DNA of 64,000 nucleotides from Caulobacter radicis (GCF_003094615.1 NZ_QDKO01000009.1:310001-374000); one strand, 5' to 3'; positions 28,905 to 38,795 are shown, counted from the first letter of the stretch. Translations and numbers: made by a program. The notes: generated from the letters alone by a model not told the origin.

Positions 28905-30173
28905 CTACCAGTTGGCGGCGCGGCGGCGCAGCGGGGCCTGGACGAAGTCGGCCGGGGGATCGGTCTCGGCCAGGACGGCGTCGCGGATGGCGCGCGGCTC
29001 GCCGAACAGGTGGCCCTGGCCGTAGCCGATGTCGAGATCGAGGATCTCGGCGATCTGGCGTTCGCCCTCGACCTTCTCGGCGATCACCTCGACGCCGTAG
29101 CGGCGCATCAGGGCGGCGAAGTCGGCGGCGTTGAGGTCGGGCAGCGAGCTGAGCACCAGCTTGCCGTCCTGCTCTTCCAGCTGCTCGAGGATCAGCTGGG
29201 CGCCGACCTTGACGAACTTGACGTCGGCGCGGGCCAGGTCCTGGAAGTCCAGATCCAGGTCCACGACCTTGTCGAGGCTGAACTGGAAGCCGAGGCTGGC
29301 GAGGCGGGCCATGTGACGGGCCTCGACCGGGCCGCGCTGGTTGAAGGCGGTCTGGCCCAGCTCGAAGATCAGCGAGCCGGCCAGGTCCTTGTTGCCCTGC
29401 AGGAATTCGAGGAACTGCGGGAAGAAGGTTTCGTCGGCCAGGCTGGCCAGCGAGATGTTGCAGAAGATGCCGACCTTGCGGTCCTGCTTGGCCAGGCGGC
29501 GCACGATCTGCACGCAGCGGAACAGCAGCAGGTTGTCGACAGCCGTCATCAGGCCTTCCGGCTCGGCCACGGCCAGGTACTCGGCCGGCATCATCACGCG
29601 GCCGGTCTCGTCGCGCAGGCGCGAGAAGCTTTCGTAGAAGACGGTGCGGCGCTGGGGCAGGCTGACGACCGGCTGCAGGTAGAGGTCGACGCGGTTCTCG
29701 GCCAGGGCGTCCTGCACGGCTTCCAGCACGGCGTTGACCGGAGCGGCGGCGCCGCGGCCGCGGGCGTCGTGGCGGGCGGCCGCGACCTGATGGGTCAGCT
29801 GGCTTTCCAGGCGCTCGCTCATGCGCTGCATCAGGTCTTCCAGCTGGTGGACCTCGCTGGTCAGCTCGGCCGAGCGCTTCTCGGCGTCCTCGGCGACGCT
29901 TTCCACGAGGCTGGTCATGCGCGCGTCGATCTTCTCGATCTGCTCGACCAGGATGCCGTGGGCCTCGCGCACGGTCTCGATGTCCAGCTTCAGCTGGGCG
30001 TTGTCGAACATGCCGCCGATGATGCCGTGGGACGCGAAGCACAGGCCCAGCGACCCGATGAAGGCCGACAGGCCGACAGCAGGGGTCGCCCCCATGCGCC
30101 ACAGCAGCAGGGAGACGATAAGAGCCAGGCAAAGATAGGCGCCGGTCAGCAGAGCCAGCTTGAGCCTTCGCAT
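28905..30173 (-). CDS. tipF: TipF-like EAL protein, flagellar placement
   Basis: 422 residues with the TipF architecture: two N-terminal membrane helices (about 7-27 and 33-52), a coiled coil (about 60-130) and a C-terminal EAL domain (about 150-405). The EAL start reads VFYESFSRL. Later elements are IFCNISLASLAD, ELGQTAF, SLGFQFSLDKV and EVIAEKVEGERQIAEI...GQGHLFGEP, so some catalytic positions are altered. Caulobacter TipF binds c-di-GMP, depends on TipN and recruits flagellar parts to the new pole. It is monocistronic with its own terminator. Confidence 0.88.
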   Translation of the reverse strand: MRRLKLALLTGAYLCLALIVSLLLWRMGATPAVGLSAFIGSLGLCFASHGIIGGMFDNAQLKLDIETVREAHGILVEQIEKIDARMTSLVESVAEDAEKRSAELTSEVHQLEDLMQRMSERLESQLTHQVAAARHDARGRGAAAPVNAVLEAVQDALAENRVDLYLQPVVSLPQRRTVFYESFSRLRDETGRVMMPAEYLAVAEPEGLMTAVDNLLLFRCVQIVRRLAKQDRKVGIFCNISLASLADETFFPQFLEFLQGNKDLAGSLIFELGQTAFNQRGPVEARHMARLASLGFQFSLDKVVDLDLDFQDLARADVKFVKVGAQLILEQLEEQDGKLVLSSLPDLNAADFAALMRRYGVEVIAEKVEGERQIAEILDLDIGYGQGHLFGEPRAIRDAVLAETDPPADFVQAPLRRRAANW

Positions 30174-30193
30174 TTCGGGTCCCTACGAATCGC

Positions 30194-30211
30194 TTGCAAA
30201 AATTAATGCAA
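30194..30211. promoter_or_regulatory. Inverted repeat in the tipF leader
   Basis: TTGCA-N8-TGCAA in an AT-rich stretch, 20 bp upstream of the tipF ATG. It could be an operator; no regulator can be named. Confidence 0.4.
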
Positions 30212-30332
30212 CCGGAGCGGCCTTGAGTCGAATAGATTAACGCTGCTGGGCCATTACGCCGCGCCATGCCTGTTAATTTTTTCCGCGACCGGCGTTCTTA
30301 AGGGGCATCTTTCATCGACAGTGGCGGTTGGG

Positions 30333-30351
30333 GCTGATAATCGTTCGCAAC
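30333..30351 (+). promoter_or_regulatory. Fur box before feoA
   Basis: The sequence reads GCTGATAATCGTTCGCAAC. Its complement has GCGAACGATTATCAGC, close to the alpha/gammaproteobacterial Fur site around GCGAATGATTATCA. It lies 21 bp before the feoA ATG and overlaps a likely -10 (GCTGATAATC), so Fe-Fur would repress feoAB. Confidence 0.75.
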
Positions 30352-30372
30352 TTTTCGCCGCGAGGCCCAAGA

Positions 30373-30684
30373 ATGTCCGACGCCGTCCTCACCGCCGATG
30401 ACGCCCTTGCTTCCGACGCGCCGACCCGCGCCCTGAGCACGGCCGCGCGCGGCGAGACCGGCGTCATCGTCGCGGTGCGCGGCGAGACCGGCGCGGCCGA
30501 GGCCGTGGCGTCCGACGAGCTGGAGCGCCGCCTGCTGGAGATGGGCTTCGTCGAGGGCGCGCGCATCGAGATCCTGCAGGAAGGCCTTTTCGGCCGTGAC
30601 CCCATCGCCGTGCGGGTGGACGACACCCGCGTGGCCCTGCGCCGCCGCGAGGCGCGCGCCGTGACCGTTCAGTTCGACGGATAG
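30373..30684 (+). CDS. feoA: FeoA, cytosolic partner of FeoB
   Basis: 103 residues with an SH3-like fold: ELERRLLEMGFVEGARIEIL and DPIAVRVDDTRVALRRREARAV match FeoA. The N-terminal ~45 residues are a non-conserved extension. The ATG at 30373 is preceded by a Fur box. FeoA supports Fe(II) import by FeoB, whose gene starts 5 bp downstream. Confidence 0.9.
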   Translation: MSDAVLTADDALASDAPTRALSTAARGETGVIVAVRGETGAAEAVASDELERRLLEMGFVEGARIEILQEGLFGRDPIAVRVDDTRVALRRREARAVTVQFDG

Positions 30685-30689
30685 ACGCT

Positions 30690-32564
30690 TTGACCGACAC
30701 CGCTATCCGGCCCGCGCGCATCGCGCTGGTCGGCAATCCGAATTCCGGCAAGACCGCGCTGTTCAACGCCCTGACCGGGGCCCGCCAGAAGGTGGCCAAC
30801 TACGCCGGCGTCACCGTCGAGCGCAAGGAAGGCCAGCTGGTCACGCCGGGCGGTCGGACGATCCGCGTCCTCGACCTGCCGGGCACCTACTCCCTGCGCG
30901 CTCGCAGCCCCGACGAGGTGGTCACCCGCGACGCCGTGCTCGGCCGTCTGTCGGGCGAGACCGCCCCTGACGTGCTGGTCTGCGTGGCCGACGCCACCAA
31001 CCTGCGCCTGGTGCTGCGCCTGGTGCTGGAGCTCAAGCAGGTAGGCCGGCCGTTCGTGCTGGCCCTCAACATGTTCGACATCGCCCAGCGCCAGGGCCTG
31101 CGCATCGATCTGGAGCAGCTGTCGCGCGAGATCGGCGCGCCGATCGTCACCACGGTGGCGACCCGCAAGCGCGGCCTCGACGAGTTGCTGACCCAGGTCG
31201 ACACCCTGACGCTGACCCACTCCAACGCCGGCGACAACACCTGGCGCGAGCCGAACGCGAGTGAGATCCGCGCCGCTCACGGCGAGGCCCAGCGCATCTA
31301 TCGCGACTGCGTGCGCCCGCCCGAGCGTCCCGACACCCTGACGGGCAAGATCGACGCGGTGCTGCTGCATCCGGTGGCCGGCCTGCTGATCCTGGCCGCC
31401 CTGATGTTCACCGTCTTCCAGTCGGTGTTCGCCTGGGCGACCGTGCCCGCCGACGCCATCGACGCCGGCTTCGCGGCCCTGGCGGGGCTGGTCTCCGAGC
31501 ATCTTCCAGAGGGCTTGCTGGCCAGTTTCATCGCCGACGGCCTGATCGCCGGCGTGGGCAGCGTGCTGGTGTTCCTGCCGCAGATCCTGGTGCTGTTCTT
31601 CTTCATCCTGATCCTGGAAGACAGCGGCTACATGACCCGCGCGGCCTTCCTGCTGGACAAGCTGATGGGCGTGGCCGGCCTGCATGGCCGGGCCTTCATC
31701 CCGCTGCTGTCGAGCTTCGCCTGCGCCATCCCGGGGATCATGTCGACGCGGGTGATCGACAACAAGCGCGACCGCCTGACAACCATCCTGATCGCGCCGC
31801 TGATGACCTGCTCGGCCCGCCTGCCGGTCTACACCCTGATCATCGGCGCCTTCGTGCCGCGCGAGACGGTCGGGGGGATCTTCAACCTGCAAGGGCTGGT
31901 GATGTTCGGCCTGTTCGCGACCGGCATCGTCTTCGCCCTGCTGGTCTCGGCCATCATCCGCCGCATCTTCTGGCGCGGCGCGGCCGAGCCGCTGATGATG
32001 GAGCTGCCGACCTATCGCTGGCCCGAGCCGCGCAACGTGGCGCTGAACCTGTGGACCCGCGCCAAGATCTTCATGAACCGCGCCGGCCGCATCATCCTGC
32101 CGCTGATGGTGCTGGTCTGGGTGCTGTCGACCTTCCCCTATCCGCCGGAAGGCGCGACGGGGCCGGCGATCGACTACAGCATCGCCGGGCGCGTGGGTAA
32201 GTTCATCGCGCCGGTCATGGAGCCGATCGGCTTCAACTGGCAGATGACCGTGGCCCTGATCCCGGGCATGGCCGCCCGCGAAGTGGCCGTGGCGGTGCTG
32301 GGCACCGTCTACGCCGTCGGCGGCGACGCCGACTCCCACGATGCGCTGAGCACCCTGCTGTCGCAGCAGTGGTCGCTGGCCACCGCCCTGGCGTTCCTGG
32401 CCTGGTACGTGTTCGCGCCGCAGTGCCTGCCCACCCTGGGCGTGGTCAAGCGCGAGACCAACAGCTGGATCTGGCCGACCGTCATGTTCTTCTACATGGT
32501 CGGCTTGGCCTATCTGGCGGCCTTCGTCGTCTACCACACGGCCGTGGCGCTGGGGGCTGGGTGA
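30690..32564 (+). CDS. feoB: Ferrous iron transporter FeoB
   Basis: 624 residues. The N-terminal G protein domain has G1 GNPNSGKT (15-22), G3 DLPGTYSL and G4 NMFD. The membrane part has two Gate motifs with LPLLSS-type cores (AFIPLLSSFACAIPGIMSTR and the later QMTVALIPGMAAREVAVAVLG). It imports Fe(II) across the inner membrane. The start is a TTG only 5 bp after the feoA stop; no ATG or GTG fits the family N terminus. Confidence 0.95.
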   Translation: MTDTAIRPARIALVGNPNSGKTALFNALTGARQKVANYAGVTVERKEGQLVTPGGRTIRVLDLPGTYSLRARSPDEVVTRDAVLGRLSGETAPDVLVCVADATNLRLVLRLVLELKQVGRPFVLALNMFDIAQRQGLRIDLEQLSREIGAPIVTTVATRKRGLDELLTQVDTLTLTHSNAGDNTWREPNASEIRAAHGEAQRIYRDCVRPPERPDTLTGKIDAVLLHPVAGLLILAALMFTVFQSVFAWATVPADAIDAGFAALAGLVSEHLPEGLLASFIADGLIAGVGSVLVFLPQILVLFFFILILEDSGYMTRAAFLLDKLMGVAGLHGRAFIPLLSSFACAIPGIMSTRVIDNKRDRLTTILIAPLMTCSARLPVYTLIIGAFVPRETVGGIFNLQGLVMFGLFATGIVFALLVSAIIRRIFWRGAAEPLMMELPTYRWPEPRNVALNLWTRAKIFMNRAGRIILPLMVLVWVLSTFPYPPEGATGPAIDYSIAGRVGKFIAPVMEPIGFNWQMTVALIPGMAAREVAVAVLGTVYAVGGDADSHDALSTLLSQQWSLATALAFLAWYVFAPQCLPTLGVVKRETNSWIWPTVMFFYMVGLAYLAAFVVYHTAVALGAG

Positions 32565-32600
32565 GTCGTCGGACGGGCGAGGCCGTGTTAGGCTTCGCCC

Positions 32601-32873
32601 ATGACGATCCAGTTCGACATCGCCAAGCTCAACAGCCTCGACGAACTCCTGGCCGTAATCGACGCGGGCGAGGACATGACGCTCGTCCGCGATGGCAGGA
32701 TCATCGCTACGGTGAATGTCGAGAAGAAGCCGGAAGGGCTTGATGGGCCCAAGGCGCAGCGCCGGCTGGGAGCTTGGGAACACCTGAAGCTGGATCTCCC
32801 GGATGATCTTTTCATCGGCCCGGATCCTGAGATCGAGGCCCTGATGGACGCCCCGATAATTCCTCGTACATAG
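32601..32873 (+). CDS. Phd/YefM-like antitoxin
   Basis: 90 residues. LLAVIDAGEDMTLVRDGRII followed by ATVNVEKK matches the Phd/YefM fold (LDEVLAGEEVIITRRGKPVARL). The C-terminal PDDLFIGPDPEIEALMDAP is a typical toxin-binding tail. It is followed by a VapC gene but with an unusual 111-bp gap. Confidence 0.75.
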   Translation: MTIQFDIAKLNSLDELLAVIDAGEDMTLVRDGRIIATVNVEKKPEGLDGPKAQRRLGAWEHLKLDLPDDLFIGPDPEIEALMDAPIIPRT

Positions 32874-32915
32874 CGAAGCTCAGACGCGCCTGTTCGGTCC
32901 CGAGCGGTTCCCGCG

Positions 32916-32939
32916 AAGTCCCGCGTATCCTTGGGACTT
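32916..32939. promoter_or_regulatory. Inverted repeat between antitoxin and toxin genes
   Basis: AAGTCCC-N10-GGGACTT in the 111-bp spacer. It may be an operator or a weak hairpin that uncouples vapC from the antitoxin gene. Confidence 0.45.
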
Positions 32940-32984
32940 GGGTGGACCTGTTTGGTAGTTTTCAGCTCGACCTAGGGGGCTGAA

Positions 32985-33371
32985 ATGCGGCTACTGATCG
33001 ATACCCACGTCCTGATCTGGAGCCTGACTGATCAGGCGAAGCTTTCGCCCGCAGTAGCCGGGGCGATGCTCGACCTGAACAACGAGATTTTTGTCAGCGC
33101 GGTGTCGATATACGAGGTTCTCTACAAGCGACTGAGGGCGCGTGGAACGTCCCTCGAACGCATGCCGGTCGATCTTGAAAAGGTGGTGCAGGACCAGGGG
33201 CTGTCCTGGCTGCCGATTTTACCGGGTGATTGCGCTGCCGCGGCCGCATTACCGGACCATCATCGTGATCCGTGGGATCGCATCCTGGTCGCGCAGGCGA
33301 AGAGGGGCGACCTCCTCTTGGCCACTGTGGACGAGGAGGTACGTGCCTACGACGTTCCGATCCTGTGGTAG
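32985..33371 (+). CDS. vapC: VapC-type PIN-domain ribonuclease toxin
   Basis: 128 residues. The PIN acidic site is complete: Asp6 (LLIDTHVLIW), Glu44 (VSIYEV), Asp95 and Asp98 (HRDPWDRILVAQA). VapC toxins cleave tRNA or rRNA and are neutralised by the neighbouring antitoxin. GGGGGCTGAA precedes the ATG. The gene ends 10 bp before the convergent hbd gene. Confidence 0.85.
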   Translation: MRLLIDTHVLIWSLTDQAKLSPAVAGAMLDLNNEIFVSAVSIYEVLYKRLRARGTSLERMPVDLEKVVQDQGLSWLPILPGDCAAAAALPDHHRDPWDRILVAQAKRGDLLLATVDEEVRAYDVPILW

Positions 33372-33381
33372 CCGACGCGCC

Positions 33382-34260
33382 TCAGCGCGTCGGGACCGGG
33401 ACCTCGCCGCGATAGTCGTAGAAGCCGCGGCCGGTCTTTTTGCCGAGCCATCCGGCCTCGACATACTTCACCAGCAGCGGGCAGGGGCGGTACTTGCTGT
33501 CGGCGAGACCTTCGTAGAGCACGTTCATGATGCTCAGCACGGTGTCCAGGCCGATGAAATCGCCCAGCTCCAGCGGGCCCATCGGATGGTTGGCGCCCAG
33601 CTTCATGGCGGTGTCGATGGCGTCGACCGTGCCGACGCCTTCGTACAGCGTGTAGATCGCCTCGTTGATCATCGGCACCAGGACGCGGTTGACGATGAAT
33701 GCGGGGAAGTCTTCGGCGTTGCTGGTGATCTTGCCCAGCGACTTGGCGAAGGCCACGGCCGTCTCGTAGGTCGGCACGTCGGTGGCGATGCCGCGGATGA
33801 TCTCGACGAGCTTCATCAGCGGCACGGGGTTCATGAAGTGCAGGCCGATGAACCGCTCGGGTCGGTCGGTGGTCGAGGCCAGGCGGGTGATCGAGATCGA
33901 CGAGGTGTTGGAAGCCAGCAGGGTGTCGGGCTTGAGGTGCGGCTGCAGGCTGCGGAAGATGGCCTTCTTGACCTCTTCGTTCTCGGTGGCGGCCTCGATG
34001 GCCAGGTCGGTCTGGCCGATGGCCTCGACGTTCTCGGCGGCGGAGATGCGCGCCAGGGCGGCGTCGGCCGCGGCCTGGTCGATGATGTTGCGGCTGACCT
34101 GGCGGGCGAGGTTCTTGCCGATCAGCGCGATGCCGGCGTCGATACGCTCGCGCGAGACGTCGTGCAGGCGGACGTCGTAGCCGCCCAGCGCGCAGACATG
34201 GGCGATGCCCGAACCCATCTGGCCAGCGCCGATCACGCCGACCGTCTTGATATCAACCAT
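33382..34260 (-). CDS. hbd: 3-hydroxybutyryl-CoA dehydrogenase
   Basis: 292 residues. N-terminal NAD-binding GVIGAGQMGSGIAHVCA, catalytic GLHFMNPVPLMKLVE (His) and the C-terminal NHPMGPLELGDFIGLD. It interconverts (S)-3-hydroxybutyryl-CoA and acetoacetyl-CoA. Family names hbd, paaH and fadB2 overlap; the neighbourhood does not distinguish them. It appears monocistronic. Confidence 0.93.
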   Translation of the reverse strand: MVDIKTVGVIGAGQMGSGIAHVCALGGYDVRLHDVSRERIDAGIALIGKNLARQVSRNIIDQAAADAALARISAAENVEAIGQTDLAIEAATENEEVKKAIFRSLQPHLKPDTLLASNTSSISITRLASTTDRPERFIGLHFMNPVPLMKLVEIIRGIATDVPTYETAVAFAKSLGKITSNAEDFPAFIVNRVLVPMINEAIYTLYEGVGTVDAIDTAMKLGANHPMGPLELGDFIGLDTVLSIMNVLYEGLADSKYRPCPLLVKYVEAGWLGKKTGRGFYDYRGEVPVPTR

Positions 34261-34432
34261 GAAAATCCAAGCCTTCGCTCACGGTCGCGCAGGCTCCCGG
34301 CAGGGCGCGCTGGACCGTCACGAAAGTTCTAGCACGAGTAGCCGCACGCTCGACAAGGCTTTGCTGCGTTGCAAACGTTCACGAGGCGCCAGTTTGGACG
34401 GCGATCCGAAACTATCCGCCTGGCGAGGCCGC

Positions 34433-34705
34433 TCAGGCGATCAGTTCGGGGTCGTTCCGCCGCAGCCAGGCCGCGGCGTAGGAGCACAGTGGCGTGATCC
34501 GCATGCCCTCGGCCCGGGCCACCTCGGCGACCTTGGTCATCAGGCGGCCGGCGGCGCCAGTGCCGCGCAGGGCGGGATCGGCCTCCACATGCGGGATGAC
34601 CAGGCGATGGCCGCTGCGCTGGTAGTCGGCGAAGGCGATCAGGCCGTCGACTTCCAGTTCGTAGCGGCTCTTGGCGGGGTTGTGGCTGAAGAGGTCGTCG
34701 CTCAT
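34433..34705 (-). CDS. Small GNAT-like acetyltransferase (YjdJ/PF14542 type)
   Basis: 90 residues. The short N-acetyltransferase fold is seen in YELEVDGLIAFADYQRSGHR then VEADPALRGTGAAGRLMTKV, with C-terminal MRITPLCSYAAAWLRRNDPE. The RGTGAAGRL stretch is the acetyl-CoA-binding loop. The ATG at 34705 is the usual family start (MSDDLF...); the frame extends further upstream without support. Substrate unknown. Confidence 0.8.
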   Translation of the reverse strand: MSDDLFSHNPAKSRYELEVDGLIAFADYQRSGHRLVIPHVEADPALRGTGAAGRLMTKVAEVARAEGMRITPLCSYAAAWLRRNDPELIA

Positions 34706-34793
34706 GGGGCCTGAAACGCGAAAGGGGCGAAGGTGGATGCAGCGCAGCATCACCTTCGCCCCTCACATGGCGTTCAAGCTTGTAGGTTCAAGC

Positions 34794-37232
34794 TCAAGCC
34801 CGAAGCTTGCCGCCCGCTTTCTCGACGGCGGCGACGACCTTGGCCGACAGGGCCTCGATCTCGGCGTCGGTCAGGGTGGCGTCGCGCGGCTGGACCAGCA
34901 CCTCGATCGCCACCGACTTGGAGCCTTCCGGCACGCCGGGACCCTCGTAGACGTCGAAGACGCGGGCCGAGGCGATCAAGGCCTTGTCGGCGCCGGCCGC
35001 GGCCTTGACCAGATCGCCGGCCGCCTTGGCCTTGTCGGCGACGAAGGCGAAGTCGCGGGTCAGCGGCATCAGGGCCGACGGCGTGAACGCCGCCTTGGTC
35101 TTGACGGCCTTCTTCTTCGGCTCGGGGATCGCCTCCAGGACGATCTCGAAGCCGTAGACCGGGCCTGCGACGTCCAGCGCCTTCAGCACCGCGGGGTGCA
35201 GTTCGCCGAACTCGGCGACGACGGCCTTGGGGCCCAGCTGCAGGCGGGCCGAACGGCCCGGGTGCCACCAGGGCGAAGCCGAACCCTGCGCGGTCTGCAG
35301 CGAGGCCACCGGCGCGCCGATCTCCTCCAGCAGGTTCATCAGATCCGTTTTGATCGTGAACACGTCCTCGGCGGCGCGCTTGTCCCAGGCGCGCGGCGGG
35401 CGCGGGGCCAGGATGCCGGCCACCACCGTGCGCTGGTCCTTGGGACCGTCGCTCAGGAACACCGGGCCGACCTCGAACAGGGCGACGTCGGCGAAGCCGT
35501 GTCGGGCGTTGCGGCCGGCCGCTTCGATCAGGTTGGGCAGCACCGAGGGGCGCATGCAGTCCAGTTCCGAGGCGATCGGATTGGCCAGCACCAGCTCGGC
35601 GGCGCCGCCGCCGAACAGCTGGGCGGTGGCGCGGCTGGTGAAGCTCCAGGTCACGGCCTCGGCGTAGCCCGACGCGGCCAGGGCGCGACGGGCGGTGCGG
35701 GCGCGGGCCTGGCGGGCGGTCAGCACGCCGCCGACGGCGCGCGGAACTTCCGGCAGGGGCGTGGACGGCAGGGCGCCGAAGCCGGCGATGCGGGCCACTT
35801 CCTCCACCAGGTCGGCCTTGCCGTGTACGTCGCGACGGAAGGTCGGCGGCGTCACGCAGACCACGCTCTCGACATGGGTGGCGAACTCGGCGACCGGCAC
35901 GTCCTTGGGCGGCTCGATCTTGAAGCCCAGGGCCTGCAGGATCGACAGGCTCTTCTCGGGCGCGATGTCCAGGCCCGACAGGCCCTGCACATAGGCCGGG
36001 TCGAACAGGATCGGACCGGGCGCGGCCGGCGCCTCGCCGGCCACGAACACGTCGGAGGCCTCGCCGCCGCACAGCTCAAGGATCAGCTTCGTGCCCAGCT
36101 CCAGGCCGGGAACGACCGAGCCGGTGTCGACCGTGCGGGCGAAGCGGTACTGGGCGTCGCTGTTGATGCCGGTGTCGCGGCCGGTCTGGGCGATGCGGAT
36201 CGGCTCGAACCAGGCGCTTTCCAGGAACACGTCGACGGTGGCTTCCGAGCAGCCGGTGCTTTCGCCGCCCATGACGCCGCCGATGCCGATCGGACGTTCG
36301 CCTTCGGCGTCGGCGATGACGCTCATGGCCGGGGTCAGCTCGTAGGTCTTGCCGTCGAGCGCGATCAGGTGCTCGTCGCCATGGACGCCGTGATGGCCGA
36401 AGCGCGCCACGATCTTCGATCCCGACAGCAGGGCCGCGTCGTAGACGTGCAGCGGCCGGGCGCGGTCGTAGGAGACGTAGTTGGTGATGTCGACCAGGGC
36501 CGACTTCGGATTGATGCCGATGGCCTTCAGGCGGTCCTGCAGCCACTTGGGCGAGGGGCCGTTCTTGACGCCCTTGATCAGGCGGCCGGAGAACACCGGG
36601 CAGGCCTCGCCGTCCACCGCGACCGTGATCGGGCAGGGGAAGGTCCCCGGGACCGGGGCGATCGACAGGTCCTTCAGCTTGCCCAGGCCCGCGGCGGCCA
36701 GGTCGCGGGCGATGCCGGCGACGCCCAGCCAGTCGGGGCGGTTGGGAGTGACTTCGAAGTCGATGACGGCTTCCAGGCCCAGCGCCACGGCGGCGGGCGT
36801 GCCGACGGCCAGGTCGCTGGACAGTTCCAGGATGCCCTCGGACCCGTCGTCGGCTTCCAGTTCCGAACCCGAGCACAGCATGCCGTTGGAGACGACGCCG
36901 CGCACCGGCTTCTCGACCAGGGTGACGCCAAGGCCCGGCACATAGGCGCCGATCGGGGCGTAGATGGTGGTCAGGCCGACGCGGGCGTTGGGCGCGCCGC
37001 AGACGATTTCCTTGCGGCCGTCGATCGTGTCGACCTGGCAGACGCGCAGGCGGTCGGCGTTCGGGTGCTGGACGGCCTCGACGATCTTGGCGACGCTGAA
37101 GGCGGCCAGCTTGGCGGCCGGGTCGGTGACATGCTCGACCTCGAGACCGGCCATGGTCATGGCGGCGACCACCTGCGCGGCGGTCGCTTCGGTGTCGAGG
37201 TGATCCTTGAGCCAGGAAAGGGTGAACTTCAT
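34794..37232 (-). CDS. pheT: Phenylalanyl-tRNA synthetase beta subunit
   Basis: 812 residues, the usual length. It starts [16 protein letters not shown], has the tRNA-binding EMAP-like segment ([12 protein letters not shown] region, about 40-150), the B3/B4 editing part, the B5 DNA-binding-like domain and the C-terminal FDX anticodon domain ([15 protein letters not shown]). With PheS it forms the alpha2beta2 enzyme. The ATG overlaps the stop of the small gene X as ATGA, so translation is coupled. Confidence 0.97.
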   Translation of the reverse strand: MKFTLSWLKDHLDTEATAAQVVAAMTMAGLEVEHVTDPAAKLAAFSVAKIVEAVQHPNADRLRVCQVDTIDGRKEIVCGAPNARVGLTTIYAPIGAYVPGLGVTLVEKPVRGVVSNGMLCSGSELEADDGSEGILELSSDLAVGTPAAVALGLEAVIDFEVTPNRPDWLGVAGIARDLAAAGLGKLKDLSIAPVPGTFPCPITVAVDGEACPVFSGRLIKGVKNGPSPKWLQDRLKAIGINPKSALVDITNYVSYDRARPLHVYDAALLSGSKIVARFGHHGVHGDEHLIALDGKTYELTPAMSVIADAEGERPIGIGGVMGGESTGCSEATVDVFLESAWFEPIRIAQTGRDTGINSDAQYRFARTVDTGSVVPGLELGTKLILELCGGEASDVFVAGEAPAAPGPILFDPAYVQGLSGLDIAPEKSLSILQALGFKIEPPKDVPVAEFATHVESVVCVTPPTFRRDVHGKADLVEEVARIAGFGALPSTPLPEVPRAVGGVLTARQARARTARRALAASGYAEAVTWSFTSRATAQLFGGGAAELVLANPIASELDCMRPSVLPNLIEAAGRNARHGFADVALFEVGPVFLSDGPKDQRTVVAGILAPRPPRAWDKRAAEDVFTIKTDLMNLLEEIGAPVASLQTAQGSASPWWHPGRSARLQLGPKAVVAEFGELHPAVLKALDVAGPVYGFEIVLEAIPEPKKKAVKTKAAFTPSALMPLTRDFAFVADKAKAAGDLVKAAAGADKALIASARVFDVYEGPGVPEGSKSVAIEVLVQPRDATLTDAEIEALSAKVVAAVEKAGGKLRA

Positions 37233-37600
37233 TGCGTGGTTTCCAACGCCAGGATCTGCTGCAGGAAGGTCTCGGGGCCGGTGAAGCCGACCGCGAAGAA
37301 CTGGCAGCCGATGAAGGCGCAATCCTTGAAAGGTAGGGCGCCGATGACCTTTTCACCGGCGGGGCGCAGCACGAGGTTGGCGATGTCTCCGCCGTGGAAG
37401 CCGAAGTTGGTCGAGTCGAAGGTCACGCCTTCGAGCGCCAGCATCACCACCGGCCCGTGCAGGCGGCAGTTCTTGAAGGTGCGGCCGCTGACCATGTTCA
37501 CGCCGCCCTGAAGCTGGGCGCGGAACAGGTCGATCAGCGAGATCTCCAGGTTCTCGAAGACCTTGGCCGAACCGTCGATGGTCGGACGCGGGGCGTTCAT
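37229..37600 (-). CDS. Conserved small protein inserted between pheS and pheT
   Basis: 123 residues. It has a beta-helix-like pattern: [40 protein letters not shown] and [20 protein letters not shown], then [16 protein letters not shown]. The alternating hydrophobic/aromatic motif resembles pentapeptide-like stacks, but not a full repeat. The start ATG at 37600 overlaps the pheS stop by one base and its stop overlaps pheT by ATGA. Such tight coupling suggests a role with the synthetase, but function is unknown. Confidence 0.75.
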   Translation of the reverse strand: MNAPRPTIDGSAKVFENLEISLIDLFRAQLQGGVNMVSGRTFKNCRLHGPVVMLALEGVTFDSTNFGFHGGDIANLVLRPAGEKVIGALPFKDCAFIGCQFFAVGFTGPETFLQQILALETTQ

Positions 37601-38673
37601 CACGACAGCCCCGAAGCCGGGTTCGGCGCGGCGAAGCCCGAGAAGCCGTAGTGGGCCAGCCAGCGGCTGTCCGACGCGAACATGTCGCGCAGGTCAGGCA
37701 TGCCGTACTTCAGCATCCCCAGGCGATCGACGCCCATGCCGAAGGCGAAGCCCTGGTACTCGTCCGGATCGATGCCGCAGGCGCGCAGCACGTTCGGGTG
37801 GACCATGCCGCAGCCCAGGATCTCGAGCCAGCTCGAGCCCTGGCCGATCTTGATTTCGCCGCCCGAGCGGTCGCACTGCACGTCCATCTCGGCCGACGGC
37901 TCGGTGAACGGGAAGTGGTGCGGGCGGAACTGCGTCGTCACCGCGTCGGTCTCGAAGAACCGGGCGATGAAGGTCTCCAGGGTCCACTTCAGGTGGCCCA
38001 TGTGGATGCCCTTGTCGATCACCAGGCCCTCGACCTGGTGGAACATCGGCGTGTGGGTGGCGTCGCTGTCGCAGCGATAGGTGCGGCCCGGCGCGATGAT
38101 GCGGATCGGCGGCTTCTGCGAGACCATGGTGCGCACCTGCACGGGGCTGGTGTGCGTGCGCAGCAGCATGCGTTCGCCCGTCTCCTTCGGTTCGAAGAAG
38201 AAGGTGTCGTGCATTTCGCGGGCCGGGTGCTTCTCGGGGAAGTTCAGGGCCGTGAAGTTGTGGAAATCGTCCTCGATGTCCGGACCTTCGGCGACGGCGA
38301 AGCCCATGTCGGCGAAGATCGAGACCATCTCGTCCATGACCTGCATGGTCGGGTGGACGGAGCCCTTGCGGCGATAGGGGCCGGGCAGGGTGAGATCGAG
38401 GGTCTCGCGGGCGAGGCGCGCGTCGAGCTCGGCGGCTTCCAGCGAGGCCTTCTTCTCGGTGATGGCCGACTGCACGCGGTCGCGCAGGGCGTTGATCGCC
38501 GCGCCGCGTTCCTTGCGCTCGTCGGGGCTCATCGCGCCCAGGGTCTTGAGCAGGCCCGAGATCGAGCCGGTCTTGCCTACGGCCGCCACGCGGACGGCGT
38601 CGAGCGCTTGCAGATCGCCGGCGGCGGCCACCTGGGCCAGGACGTCGGATTCGAGGGTGTTGAGATCGGTCAT
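37600..38673 (-). CDS. pheS: Phenylalanyl-tRNA synthetase alpha subunit
   Basis: 357 residues. N-terminal coiled coil, then class II catalytic core with motif 2 region ([31 protein letters not shown]) and motif 3 [20 protein letters not shown]. It charges tRNA-Phe with PheT. I chose the ATG at 38673 ([12 protein letters not shown]); an ATG at 38682 is possible. Its stop overlaps the start of the small downstream gene by one base. Confidence 0.97.
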   Translation of the reverse strand: MTDLNTLESDVLAQVAAAGDLQALDAVRVAAVGKTGSISGLLKTLGAMSPDERKERGAAINALRDRVQSAITEKKASLEAAELDARLARETLDLTLPGPYRRKGSVHPTMQVMDEMVSIFADMGFAVAEGPDIEDDFHNFTALNFPEKHPAREMHDTFFFEPKETGERMLLRTHTSPVQVRTMVSQKPPIRIIAPGRTYRCDSDATHTPMFHQVEGLVIDKGIHMGHLKWTLETFIARFFETDAVTTQFRPHHFPFTEPSAEMDVQCDRSGGEIKIGQGSSWLEILGCGMVHPNVLRACGIDPDEYQGFAFGMGVDRLGMLKYGMPDLRDMFASDSRWLAHYGFSGFAAPNPASGLS

Positions 38674-38726
38674 GACGGGCATCCGTCTAGGCGGTTTTGA
38701 CGCTTGGTGGAACCGGATAACGCACA

Positions 38727-38763
38727 GCAAAAAGCCCTCCGGCTCGCGCCGGAGGGCTTTTCA
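38727..38763 (-). terminator. Terminator after rplT
   Basis: Perfect 11-bp stem AGCCCTCCGGC/GCCGGAGGGCT (38733-38743, 38748-38758) with T-runs on both sides, so it can work in either direction. It separates rplT from pheS and could in principle attenuate pheS. Confidence 0.88.
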
Positions 38764-38795
38764 AAGGATAGGTGAGCGGTGAGGCTCAGATGTCC

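Noticed and set aside
30669..32783. 704-residue frame antisense to feoB
   Set aside because: Shadow of feoB with no domain pattern.
34671..37511. 946-residue plus-strand frame opposite pheT
   Set aside because: Shadow; His/Arg/Gly/Asp-rich without folds; pheT is certain.
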